A DNA stretch of 64,000 nucleotides from Halobacteriovoraceae bacterium (GTDB lineage Bacteria > Bdellovibrionota > Bacteriovoracia > Bacteriovoracales > Bacteriovoracaceae), in the NCBI GenBank assembly GCA_002713145.1, contig PAVS01000013.1, positions 62,001 through 126,000 on the forward strand, in the 5' to 3' direction. Below are positions 1-7,613 of this stretch, one piece after another. Below the pieces are notes generated by a model, which did not search any database, had not been told where the DNA came from, and saw only the letters and a program-made list of their open reading frames with translations. Every line of letters begins with the position of its first letter. Positions within the stretch are counted from its first letter, which is position 1. A program made the position numbers and the translations under genes.

Positions 1-590
1 TGATTTTTCTGAGGATTGAGAATACGGTCGATAAGTTTATTCCACTGAACCTCGGACACTTTTGATTTAAGCTTTTCAACTTCTAGTGAGACTTTGGTAT
101 CACCGGCTCCTTCTCGAGGTGGTTTCATCGCTTGGTTCAGATCTTTTTTGTTTAAATTTCTAAAACGATCCATGAAACGAGTGGATAAAAGGTCTAGTTT
201 GTCTTTGAAGGTAAGCTTACCTTCATCGATATCAATCTCACCTTCGGTAAAAGTTTTGTTGTTGAAGGTGTAATCAAATTCATCTTCTTGATCAAGCTCT
301 TTTTTGGCACTTGCTGCAGCTTCTTGTTCCACCACTTCATCGATATCGTCGAAGTCTAAATCAGATTCATCTTCAAGAGGAGGGAGTTCATCTAAGCTGA
401 TTTCTTTGGTTGCATTATCTTCATCAAGGGCTTCATCATCTGAGTAATGTAGAGCAGAATCATCTTCTTCTAATTGTTGATCAAAAAATACTTCATCTAA
501 ATCATCAGACTTTTTATTTTTCTGTTTCAATTTATTTAATAAGTTGCGAATTTTACTCATTAACTTATTGTCCAAAAATTTTTTTAACAT
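1..590 (-). CDS. Acidic hypothetical protein, 3' part cut by window edge
   Basis: On the minus strand an open frame runs from an ATG at 590 to the left edge, about 196 residues, with no stop. It has a basic start (MLKKFLDNKLMSKIRN), then a long Asp/Glu-rich stretch at roughly residues 30-110 (for example DELPPLEDESDLDFDDIDE), then a more normal charged helical part. No signal peptide or membrane segment is visible, so it is probably cytoplasmic. A second in-frame ATG lies at 560. Neither start has a strong ribosome binding site. It diverges from the lipoprotein gene at 653. I do not recognise a family; the acidic bias suggests a disordered N-terminal half. The C-terminal domain lies outside the window. 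Confidence 0.65.
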   Translation of the reverse strand, partial: MLKKFLDNKLMSKIRNLLNKLKQKNKKSDDLDEVFFDQQLEEDDSALHYSDDEALDEDNATKEISLDELPPLEDESDLDFDDIDEVVEQEAAASAKKELDQEDEFDYTFNNKTFTEGEIDIDEGKLTFKDKLDLLSTRFMDRFRNLNKKDLNQAMKPPREGAGDTKVSLEVEKLKSKVSEVQWNKLIDRILNPQKN

Positions 591-617
591 AGCAAGTAAA
601 GAGTTGGTCAATATTAC

Positions 618-647
618 CTGACAGAACGAAATTCTTCTCGCTATAAT
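618..647 (+). promoter_or_regulatory. Sigma-70-like promoter of the VCBS lipoprotein gene
   Basis: CTGACA at 618-623, an 18-nt spacer and TATAAT at 642-647. The -10 box ends only 5 nt before the ATG at 653, so a transcript would start at or next to the start codon (leaderless). No ribosome binding site is present before this ATG. Confidence 0.5.
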
Positions 648-652
648 AACTT

Positions 653-2440
653 ATGAAGGAACTTCGATACTTGACTATATTACTCTTTCTGGTGAGTTGT
701 AGCTCTGGCCATCATAAAAATTCTGAAGTTAATTTTGATAAAACGCTAGATTCTATAGGAGAAGAGGTAAGTGAGAAGATTGAAAAGTCCGCTCCGGCCT
801 TTGTAGATCAGGCTCGGGAATTTGGACTTGAAAATATAGAGGCTTATAATTTTAACGTGGTTGATCTTAACGGAGACGATTACTCGGATATAGTCGTTAT
901 ACCTTCTTTTTACTCTCAGCCAGTTTTTTATTATTACAATATTTTTGAAAAAAAATTTATTAAGGGGGAAAGCCCTTTTGATAGTCCCATTAAAGCCAGC
1001 TACCTCCTTTTTTATGATTTAAATAAAGACAATATCTTAGACGTTATTGTAGGTGTGCTTAATCAAAAAACAGAATTAAGCACTGAGCCCTTTCGAATCT
1101 TTTATGGGGAAAAGAATAAACTAAATGAATTGAGTTTCAAGCCAAGCTCTCACAAATTTGATTCTTATCCCAATTCTTCAGTGGGTCTCATTGATTATGA
1201 TTTAGATGGAGATTTGGATCTTTATATTGGAAACTGGTTTTTTCGCTATAAAGGCAATCCTATTCCTCATAAAGACTTTTTGTTTGAAAATAAAAAAGAT
1301 AAGTATTTTGATGTCACGGAGTTATTGATTGGGGAGAATAAGCAAACTGAGTTTGAAACCATGCATGTAAATGCAACTCCAACTTATAGTGTTCAAATTT
1401 GCGATATGGATCAAAATGGATATCCTGATGTACTCACCACTTCCACGAATAGCTATCGCAATAATCTTTGGATAAATTCCTATAAATTCAGAGAGCAAAA
1501 ACGCTATTTTGCTAATGCAGGTATAAGCTCAGGCTTTGCTGCCGACCCAGAAGGACTCCTCAATACACAAGGGGGAGGGAGAACTTTTGGTCTCGCCTGT
1601 GCCGATTATAACAACGATGGCATTATGGATGTTTTCCTAGGAGAGTTAACCCATAACTACGATCACCAAGGGATTGATCGCTCAAGTATTCTTACGGGAA
1701 GAACCCTTAAAAATCATCCCCGCTTTTATCGGACAGAATACACTCAAGATTCGTTTGATCCTAATTGGCATCAAGCTGATAGACGTGCTTTATGGTTAGA
1801 CTTTAACAACGATGGATTATTAGATCTCATCATTGATAACTCCGGTTACCCTCCTTATTCTAAAATGATTGTGTTTAGACAACTTCCTGACCACTCCTTT
1901 ATGAGTGTGAGTGATGAATTAGGCTTGAATATTCTCAATCCTATCGCCACCGTGATGTTGGACGTCAATAGAGACGGGAAGATGGATATACTCACGGCTC
2001 AGACCTCAATTCGCGATGAAAAGATTAAACCAAGACTCTATCTCATGGTGAATAAACTTGATGTGGGCGAAAATAGAAGTTTAAGGTTTTTCTTACGGGG
2101 GCAAAACTCAAACTATCACGGTTTGAATGCAACAGTTATTTTAAAGACCCGTTCTGAAACGGATTCGAGATTTCAAAAACAAGTTGTGAGTTATTCCTAT
2201 GGGGCTCTTCCCCCACAGAATGAAGAAGGAATTCATTTTGGTATTCCTGCTAATGAGAAAATAGAATATGTGAAAGTCATCTGGCCCTATGCTAAAGAAA
2301 AAAATCAGGGGAGGATTCATATGGAAAAAGTCTATAAACTCAGTGATGAATTTGACTCTTTTCTCAATATCACCTTATGTGAAAATGGTGATTTCTTGAT
2401 TGGCAGAAGAGAGTGTTTTGCTAGCTATTCTTCTGAATGA
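653..2440 (+). CDS. VCBS/FG-GAP repeat lipoprotein with ASPIC/UnbV-like C-terminus
   Basis: 595 residues. The N-terminus has a lipoprotein signal (LLFLVSCSSG, lipidated Cys at residue 16). Seven Asp-rich calcium-loop motifs of the VCBS/FG-GAP type follow, including VVDLNGDDYSD, LIDYDLDGDLD, CADYNNDGIMD and WLDFNNDGLLD, which predict a beta-propeller. The C-terminal 120 residues resemble the ASPIC/UnbV domain: a YSYGALPPQ segment, then FGI and a VIWP motif. Such CRTAC1-like proteins are exported calcium-dependent binding proteins; the ligand is unknown. The 3' end overlaps the convergent LysR gene by 20 nt. The domain call is from visible motifs; no enzymatic role can be assigned. Confidence 0.85.
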   Translation: MKELRYLTILLFLVSCSSGHHKNSEVNFDKTLDSIGEEVSEKIEKSAPAFVDQAREFGLENIEAYNFNVVDLNGDDYSDIVVIPSFYSQPVFYYYNIFEKKFIKGESPFDSPIKASYLLFYDLNKDNILDVIVGVLNQKTELSTEPFRIFYGEKNKLNELSFKPSSHKFDSYPNSSVGLIDYDLDGDLDLYIGNWFFRYKGNPIPHKDFLFENKKDKYFDVTELLIGENKQTEFETMHVNATPTYSVQICDMDQNGYPDVLTTSTNSYRNNLWINSYKFREQKRYFANAGISSGFAADPEGLLNTQGGGRTFGLACADYNNDGIMDVFLGELTHNYDHQGIDRSSILTGRTLKNHPRFYRTEYTQDSFDPNWHQADRRALWLDFNNDGLLDLIIDNSGYPPYSKMIVFRQLPDHSFMSVSDELGLNILNPIATVMLDVNRDGKMDILTAQTSIRDEKIKPRLYLMVNKLDVGENRSLRFFLRGQNSNYHGLNATVILKTRSETDSRFQKQVVSYSYGALPPQNEEGIHFGIPANEKIEYVKVIWPYAKEKNQGRIHMEKVYKLSDEFDSFLNITLCENGDFLIGRRECFASYSSE

Positions 2441-3236
2441 TTTTAATCAATTCATCAATATGTTTGGGAAATTTTTTAAAGTTAAGAGTGTTTAAATATA
2501 TTTGAGGGCGCTTGATACCTTTAATCTCTTGAGTCACTAATTTGTCATCTTTTTTTATAGTATGTGCAGGAACGATGGCCACACCCACTCCTTCTTTTAC
2601 AAGTTGGATCATAGAAGTAATTGAGCCAACGGAGATTATTTGATTCGAGTGTTTTTTAAAAAGATCAAAGAAAAAGTCTTGCTCCCCAAAAGTAATCCAA
2701 GGATAGTTGGCCAAACTTCTGGTATCCACTTCTTTTTTACTAATGAGAACTATTTTTTCCTCAAACAATCTAAGAGAAGTAATCATTTCGTTTTGTATAT
2801 TCTCTGGGGTAAAGATCAAATCATAATTACCTGAAATAAGCTTGTGCTTGAGGTTAGAGGGCATATCCACTTCAATAGAGAGTTCATGAGAGGTAGACTT
2901 AACAAATTCCTTGATGATTTTAATAAACCAAGTTTCAAGCAAACCATGCAAAATCCCTATACGAATGAGCTGATTTGCATCATGGTTGATGATTTCATGA
3001 GTCAGGCTTTCAAATTGAGTGGTCGCTTGAAAAAGTGCTTTTCCCACTTCAGTAAGGAGGACTTTTTTACTAGAGCGAATAATCAATTGTTCGTTCATAG
3101 AATCTTCAAGTAATTTGATTTGTCTGGAAACCGCAGATTGTGCAATCCCTAATTCTTTAGCTGCTTGAGAGAAATTTAAATATTTAGCCGTGGTTTGGAA
3201 GGCTTTTAAATATCGAAAATCAATTTCAGATTTCAT
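2421..3236 (-). CDS. LysR-family transcriptional regulator
   Basis: 271 residues. The N-terminal winged helix-turn-helix is clear: DFRYLKAFQTTAKYLNFS, then QAAKELGIAQSAVSRQIKLLE, the LysR signature. The remainder (about residues 90-271) is the usual periplasmic-binding-protein-like effector domain, slightly short for the family (commonly about 300). It starts 3 nt after the stop of the IscA-like gene and is almost certainly cotranscribed with it, which is unusual because LysR regulators are more often divergent from their targets. The target and effector are unknown; self-regulation of the two-gene operon is a reasonable guess. Confidence 0.9.
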   Translation of the reverse strand: MKSEIDFRYLKAFQTTAKYLNFSQAAKELGIAQSAVSRQIKLLEDSMNEQLIIRSSKKVLLTEVGKALFQATTQFESLTHEIINHDANQLIRIGILHGLLETWFIKIIKEFVKSTSHELSIEVDMPSNLKHKLISGNYDLIFTPENIQNEMITSLRLFEEKIVLISKKEVDTRSLANYPWITFGEQDFFFDLFKKHSNQIISVGSITSMIQLVKEGVGVAIVPAHTIKKDDKLVTQEIKGIKRPQIYLNTLNFKKFPKHIDELIKIIQKNS

Positions 3237-3239
3237 GGA

Positions 3240-3617
3240 TTAGAACTGAGGAAGTTTAGTTTCATTTTTAAAGAATTTTCCGCGGTAACTTTTTTCGTTA
3301 GAGTTGATAAATTGAAACCCTTCGCGATCCACTTCAAAATCTTGAATATAGTCAAGTTCACCTTCTTGACAGTAAAAAGCAGTAAATGGGTCAATATGAA
3401 TATGAATAATTTTTTCGTTTAATTTCTTCTCGAGAACGATGTCGTCTTTTTCTTTGGGAGTAAAGCCAAGGGCGTAGTCGAAACCTCCACAGCCTTTTCC
3501 ATCTATTTTTAATCGAAACTCCATATCTGCAACTGTGTAGTCGTGCTCTTTAATAAGAGAGATCTGCGCCAGCGCATTTTCAGTTATATTTATCTTTATA
3601 TCGTTTTGAGTCATCAT
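3240..3617 (-). CDS. IscA/HesB-like protein lacking the C-terminal CxC
   Basis: 125 residues. The fold pattern of A-type iron-sulphur carriers is visible: ITENALAQI, then DGKGCGGFDYALGF with the first conserved Cys (residue 43), a DPFTAFYC segment and LDYIQDFEVDREGFQFINSN, equivalent to the DYVE...GF.F.NPN region. The two C-terminal cysteines of the usual CGCG motif are absent; SYRGKFF stands in that place. It has a second Cys at 83 that is not a standard ligand. It may therefore bind a cluster differently or be a non-cluster relative. It is the first gene of an operon with the LysR regulator. No strong ribosome binding site precedes the ATG. Confidence 0.75.
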   Translation of the reverse strand: MMTQNDIKINITENALAQISLIKEHDYTVADMEFRLKIDGKGCGGFDYALGFTPKEKDDIVLEKKLNEKIIHIHIDPFTAFYCQEGELDYIQDFEVDREGFQFINSNEKSYRGKFFKNETKLPQF

Positions 3618-3709
3618 GCTTTAGTTATTGGCCCTATTCATTTTCTTGAGTATTGGCTATTCTTATATCGAAATTTAGCTCGTTTTTAAACTAAATAGCA
3701 GGGGATAAA

Positions 3710-5428
3710 ATGGAAATAAAATATAGTGTTGAAATTACAGAGCCACAGACGCATCTCGTTAATGTCAAAATGACTCTAACGCGCAGTCAAGATAAGATGA
3801 CAGTCTTTCTGCCCAGCTGGTCTCCTGGTTCATATTTAATGCGGGAATATGCTCGCAATATTAGAGTGTTTAGAGCTCAAAGTTCAAATGGGGAATTCCT
3901 ATATTTTGAGCAAGTATCAAAAGGGGAATTTGAAATTGACTTTACCCAAAGTGAGCTCAAAAAAGACTGTCGTGAATTCACAGTCGAATATTCTATTTAT
4001 TGCCATGAACTCACAGTGAGAACCTCTCATGTGGATGAGTCCCATGCGTTTTTACACGGCCCTAGTTATCTTATGGGCGTAAAAGACTGTGATATTAAAC
4101 CTGTGATCCAGTTTAAGTTTCCAGGACTGTGGTCAAAATTGCATACCTCACTTAAAGATATCTCAGATCAGCGACAAGAGTTTATCTACACTGCTGATAG
4201 CTATGATGATCTCATCGATTGCCCGGTAGAAATTGGCTGTCATGAAAGTGATGGCTTCATGCATGAGGGAAAAGAACATCACCTGATATGGTATGGTGAT
4301 CAATACCCTCATGATAGAGACTTAAAAAGCGATATCAAAACAATTGTCGAAACTGTCGCCTCTCATTTTTCCAGCATTCCTTATGATAAATATATGTTTA
4401 TCACTCATTTTAAAAGAGGTCTCTATGGTGGACTTGAGCATAAGAGCTCAACTGCTTTGCATTTTGACGGACGCAGATTAGCGTGCAGAGAAGATTATAT
4501 CAATTGGCTAGGTTTAGTGGCCCATGAATACTTTCATACTTGGAATGTGAAAAGAATTAGGCCTCGTGAATTAGGTCCTTTTGATTACCTCAACGAAAAT
4601 TACACTAAAATGCATTGGCTAACAGAAGGGCTAACCAGTTTTATGGATGACCTTTTTGTCCTGCGCTCTGGTCTTTGTAGCTTAGAGGAGTATCTCAAAC
4701 TGCAAACAAAAAATCTGAAGAGATATTTTTCGACTCCAGGTAAGAAATTTCATTCCTTGGAACAGTCTTCATTTAATGCTTGGATCAAGCTCTATCGCCC
4801 AGATGAAAACTCTTTAAACTCTTCTATTAGTTATTATTTGAAAGGTGGACTTGTTTTTTCAACTCTTTATTTTGAAATGGTGAAACAAGGAAAAGATATA
4901 AAAGAGTTTCTAGAATTACTTTGGCAGCGTTACTTAGCTAACCCTGACGTGGGTATGGATTCTGAAGAAGTGCTCAAAATGATAGAAGATATGCTGGGGG
5001 CTGAAGCAAGGGGAGTCTTTGAGCAAAGAATTAGCACCACTGAGGATATCGATTTTGAATCCTATTATGCTGAGTTCGGTATGCGATTTTTATGGGAGCA
5101 AAGTGAAGCCGCACATTTAGGTGTTGATCTCAAATTCCAAGGAGATCGAGTCTTGGTAGACAATGTTCATTTAGATGGACCTGCTTATCAGTCCGGATTA
5201 AATGCCGGAGATGAAATATTATCTCTTAATAAAGTTCGTTTATTAAAGTCTGATATAAAAGAGCTTCCAAAAATGATCAAACCTAATAAAAACTATATGT
5301 TTCTGGTGAATAGACTGGGATCGATCATGAATATTGAGCTGCAAACCGGGAGAGCGCCTAAGGTTTTAAAATCAATTCTTATTGAAAATGAAGAGTTGGC
5401 GAAAAAGACCTTTTTAGGTGTGAATTAA
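3710..5428 (+). CDS. M61-family glycyl aminopeptidase-like metalloprotease with PDZ domain
   Basis: 572 residues, the usual length for the family. The zinc site is HEYFH at residues 272-276, inside HEYFHTWNVKRIRP, which is diagnostic of M61 peptidases; the third ligand is probably the Glu of LTEGLTSF (residue 306). An N-terminal beta domain precedes the catalytic domain, and a PDZ domain lies near residues 470-545 (VDNVHLDGPAYQSGLNAGDE). There is no signal peptide, so it is probably cytoplasmic. Members release N-terminal Gly or Ala from peptides. A ribosome binding site (AGGGGA) precedes the ATG. The 3' end overlaps the next, convergent gene by 4 nt. Confidence 0.9.
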   Translation: MEIKYSVEITEPQTHLVNVKMTLTRSQDKMTVFLPSWSPGSYLMREYARNIRVFRAQSSNGEFLYFEQVSKGEFEIDFTQSELKKDCREFTVEYSIYCHELTVRTSHVDESHAFLHGPSYLMGVKDCDIKPVIQFKFPGLWSKLHTSLKDISDQRQEFIYTADSYDDLIDCPVEIGCHESDGFMHEGKEHHLIWYGDQYPHDRDLKSDIKTIVETVASHFSSIPYDKYMFITHFKRGLYGGLEHKSSTALHFDGRRLACREDYINWLGLVAHEYFHTWNVKRIRPRELGPFDYLNENYTKMHWLTEGLTSFMDDLFVLRSGLCSLEEYLKLQTKNLKRYFSTPGKKFHSLEQSSFNAWIKLYRPDENSLNSSISYYLKGGLVFSTLYFEMVKQGKDIKEFLELLWQRYLANPDVGMDSEEVLKMIEDMLGAEARGVFEQRISTTEDIDFESYYAEFGMRFLWEQSEAAHLGVDLKFQGDRVLVDNVHLDGPAYQSGLNAGDEILSLNKVRLLKSDIKELPKMIKPNKNYMFLVNRLGSIMNIELQTGRAPKVLKSILIENEELAKKTFLGVN

Positions 5429-6870
5429 AGTCTCACTCGCTCTATTTTTGGTTCTCTTTTCACGAGCTCTTGCTTGATATTTTTGAGTAAAAATAAAAGC
5501 TGACTTCTTATAAGAATCCATGTTTCATCAGTCACGATGTCAGAGCTGAGAATATGAGAGAATTGAGGAGATAACTTCTCTCTAATATCTTCCTCTGCTC
5601 GTAGCACTAATATGTCCTTATTCTTTAAATAATACAAAACTTGATAGTAGCGATACATAAGATTGAGAGCTTTGATAAATTTTGAGCCAATAAGTGCCGT
5701 TTTCTGATCTAGGGAGCGAAAACGAATGACTTGGGTGAGAAAAAAATGGATGAGAGCGTGATCAAGTTGCTGAGAGTTATAATCTATAGAGGGCATTTTA
5801 TCGTTGATGGAATACGCGAGTTTATCTCTTAGCATGGGATCGAGGGGAAAAGCATAGAGATAATTTTGATTGAAAAAAACATAATGAAAACTCGGAAGAA
5901 CCCGGAGCCTGATTTTCAGGTCTTCGTTTTGCTGAGCTTTAATGAGCTCTCTCATATTTTCTTTGAGCTTGAGTGGCCTTTGTTTGGCAAAATCTTTATT
6001 CACTAAAATATCAATATATATTTTTTCTAAAAAGGCTTGCTGAGGATTGATGAGGGCAGGGGTGATCATAATATCATCGATCCAAGGGTTTTGTTTGAGC
6101 TGGGTGAGCACTTTTTCTAATATATCGGGGATAGGTAAGGATTCTTGTTCTTCAACATGAGGTTTTGTTTTTATTTCATGATACGTAAGTGACTTCCAAA
6201 TAAATCGCTCTATTTTTTGATGAAACCAAAAAGCAAGAAGGGGATAGCTTGAGATAAAGCGAAATTTTTTTTGAAAATTATCTGGCAAGGGGTAGAGCTC
6301 TGGAAAAAAATAATTCAGTGAATTGAGAGAGCGCATGAGTTTTTTTAGCTGGTTACGCTTAGAGAAAAAAGTATTTTTACGAAATAAAAAACTGTCGAGG
6401 TTTTTAAAAGCAAAATGAAGCATAGGGTAGATATTCTCAATGGGGGCTTGAAGTTTGTACTTTTTATGAAAGAGTAAACTGTCCCAAGTGATCATTTTTT
6501 GGGTGTAGTTCTGCAATATATAAGATTTGATAAAGTTTGTGTTGAACTCTTCTTTAGTTAAGATTGGGATATAATTATAATTAAAGACCAAAGAAGTGAG
6601 GGGGTGAGAGCGGATAAGATACCTCGCTCGTCTCAGGATAGTTTTCATTCGCTTTGGGTTTTTAGTGATAATCAACAAATTATAATCAGATTGACCAAAA
6701 ATGAATTGGCCGCTGGTAAAATCAGAAATGATAATAATATCTTCAATATTCTCTAGTTCAGAGAGTTGTGCCCTAAGTTTGTTTTTTGCAGCATGGTAGA
6801 TCAGTATAAGCAGTTTATTTACTAAGGGGATATAAGAAATAAATTTAATGATTTTAAATACAAACTTCAT
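5425..6870 (-). CDS. Unrecognised protein with a nucleotidyltransferase-like N-terminal segment
   Basis: 481 residues, rich in Lys, Phe, Leu and Tyr. A hydrophobic stretch lies near residues 5-27. Residues 45-70 (IIIISDFTSGQFIFGQ then SDYNLLIIT) look like the helix-turn of a polymerase-beta-type nucleotidyltransferase, G-S followed by a paired acidic motif, but here the pair reads DxN and not DxD, so activity is doubtful. The rest is helical with no motif I know. It overlaps the phosphopantetheinyl transferase gene by 4 nt (ATGA), so the two are translated together. Lipid or secondary-metabolite linkage would be an inference from that neighbour only. Confidence 0.6.
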   Translation of the reverse strand: MKFVFKIIKFISYIPLVNKLLILIYHAAKNKLRAQLSELENIEDIIIISDFTSGQFIFGQSDYNLLIITKNPKRMKTILRRARYLIRSHPLTSLVFNYNYIPILTKEEFNTNFIKSYILQNYTQKMITWDSLLFHKKYKLQAPIENIYPMLHFAFKNLDSFLFRKNTFFSKRNQLKKLMRSLNSLNYFFPELYPLPDNFQKKFRFISSYPLLAFWFHQKIERFIWKSLTYHEIKTKPHVEEQESLPIPDILEKVLTQLKQNPWIDDIMITPALINPQQAFLEKIYIDILVNKDFAKQRPLKLKENMRELIKAQQNEDLKIRLRVLPSFHYVFFNQNYLYAFPLDPMLRDKLAYSINDKMPSIDYNSQQLDHALIHFFLTQVIRFRSLDQKTALIGSKFIKALNLMYRYYQVLYYLKNKDILVLRAEEDIREKLSPQFSHILSSDIVTDETWILIRSQLLFLLKNIKQELVKREPKIERVRL

Positions 6871-7472
6871 GCTAAATTTTTAAACTCTACCGTGTGAACA
6901 TTTTTATTTTTAATATAGGACATAACAATAATCATAGACTCAGTTTTGGTAACTTGAAAGAGCTGATGGTGTGAATCTTTTTGATCTTGAAAATAAAATC
7001 TATTCTCATGCACAATTACCTGTTTGAGTAGCTTACATTCCGGGTGAAGAGAGTGCAGGGCCTTAAAACAAGCTTCTTTAATACACCATTTCTCAAGAAG
7101 AGTGTGGGATGCAAATTGATCCTGTTCATTAATAAAGTGACGATCTGACTCGGGAGCAATGGGGCGATTTATATCTTCTAGGTCCACCCCTAGACTTTTG
7201 AAATGGTTTATTGACCCCATGATAGCAATAGCCATTTTCCGATTATGAGAAAGGGAGCAGCTTAAGTGCTCATGTCCTTGGAGAGTTTGGTAGTTGGGGG
7301 TAAACTCTAATTGATAGGGGTTATGATCTTGTTGAAAATAATTTAGACAATGACCCAAAGTTTCTCTTCCCAAAAAATATTGCTTATTACGCTGTGGGTG
7401 AGAAAATTTCTGAGGTAGCTTTTGAGGTGAATAAGAATCCATGGATTGAGTTTTATAGATAATTTCTGCCAT
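6867..7472 (-). CDS. 4'-phosphopantetheinyl transferase (Sfp/EntD type)
   Basis: About 201 residues. It transfers phosphopantetheine from CoA to carrier proteins. The two family motifs are present: SLGVDLEDI (magnesium-binding Asp and Glu) and LEKWCIKEACFKA (the W..KE...K motif). The SCSLSHN segment matches the upstream conserved SxSH. I chose the ATG at 7472. An in-frame TTG at 7499 is also possible; a GAGGAG box at 7488-7493 lies 15 nt before the ATG, which is longer than ideal. The gene leads an operon with the unrecognised 481-residue protein. It could serve fatty-acid ACP or a polyketide-type carrier; the sequence does not tell. Confidence 0.85.
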   Translation of the reverse strand: MAEIIYKTQSMDSYSPQKLPQKFSHPQRNKQYFLGRETLGHCLNYFQQDHNPYQLEFTPNYQTLQGHEHLSCSLSHNRKMAIAIMGSINHFKSLGVDLEDINRPIAPESDRHFINEQDQFASHTLLEKWCIKEACFKALHSLHPECKLLKQVIVHENRFYFQDQKDSHHQLFQVTKTESMIIVMSYIKNKNVHTVEFKNLA

Positions 7473-7613
7473 GACATATTGTGACGACTCCTCAAACAAC
7501 TGAAAATTTGCACTGTGTTAGTTTTGTTTTGCACAAATTTTACTTTGCAAAAGTTGACGAATGTTTAAAATACAATTACTTCTTAAAATACCCATCACAA
7601 TCGGATTTTATAT

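Noticed and set aside
410-592. 60-residue plus-strand frame near the left edge
   Set aside because: It is antisense to the acidic protein frame, which is longer and open to the edge.
2640-3113. Two plus-strand frames opposite the LysR gene
   Set aside because: Antisense shadows of a clear LysR protein, no ribosome binding sites and no family features.
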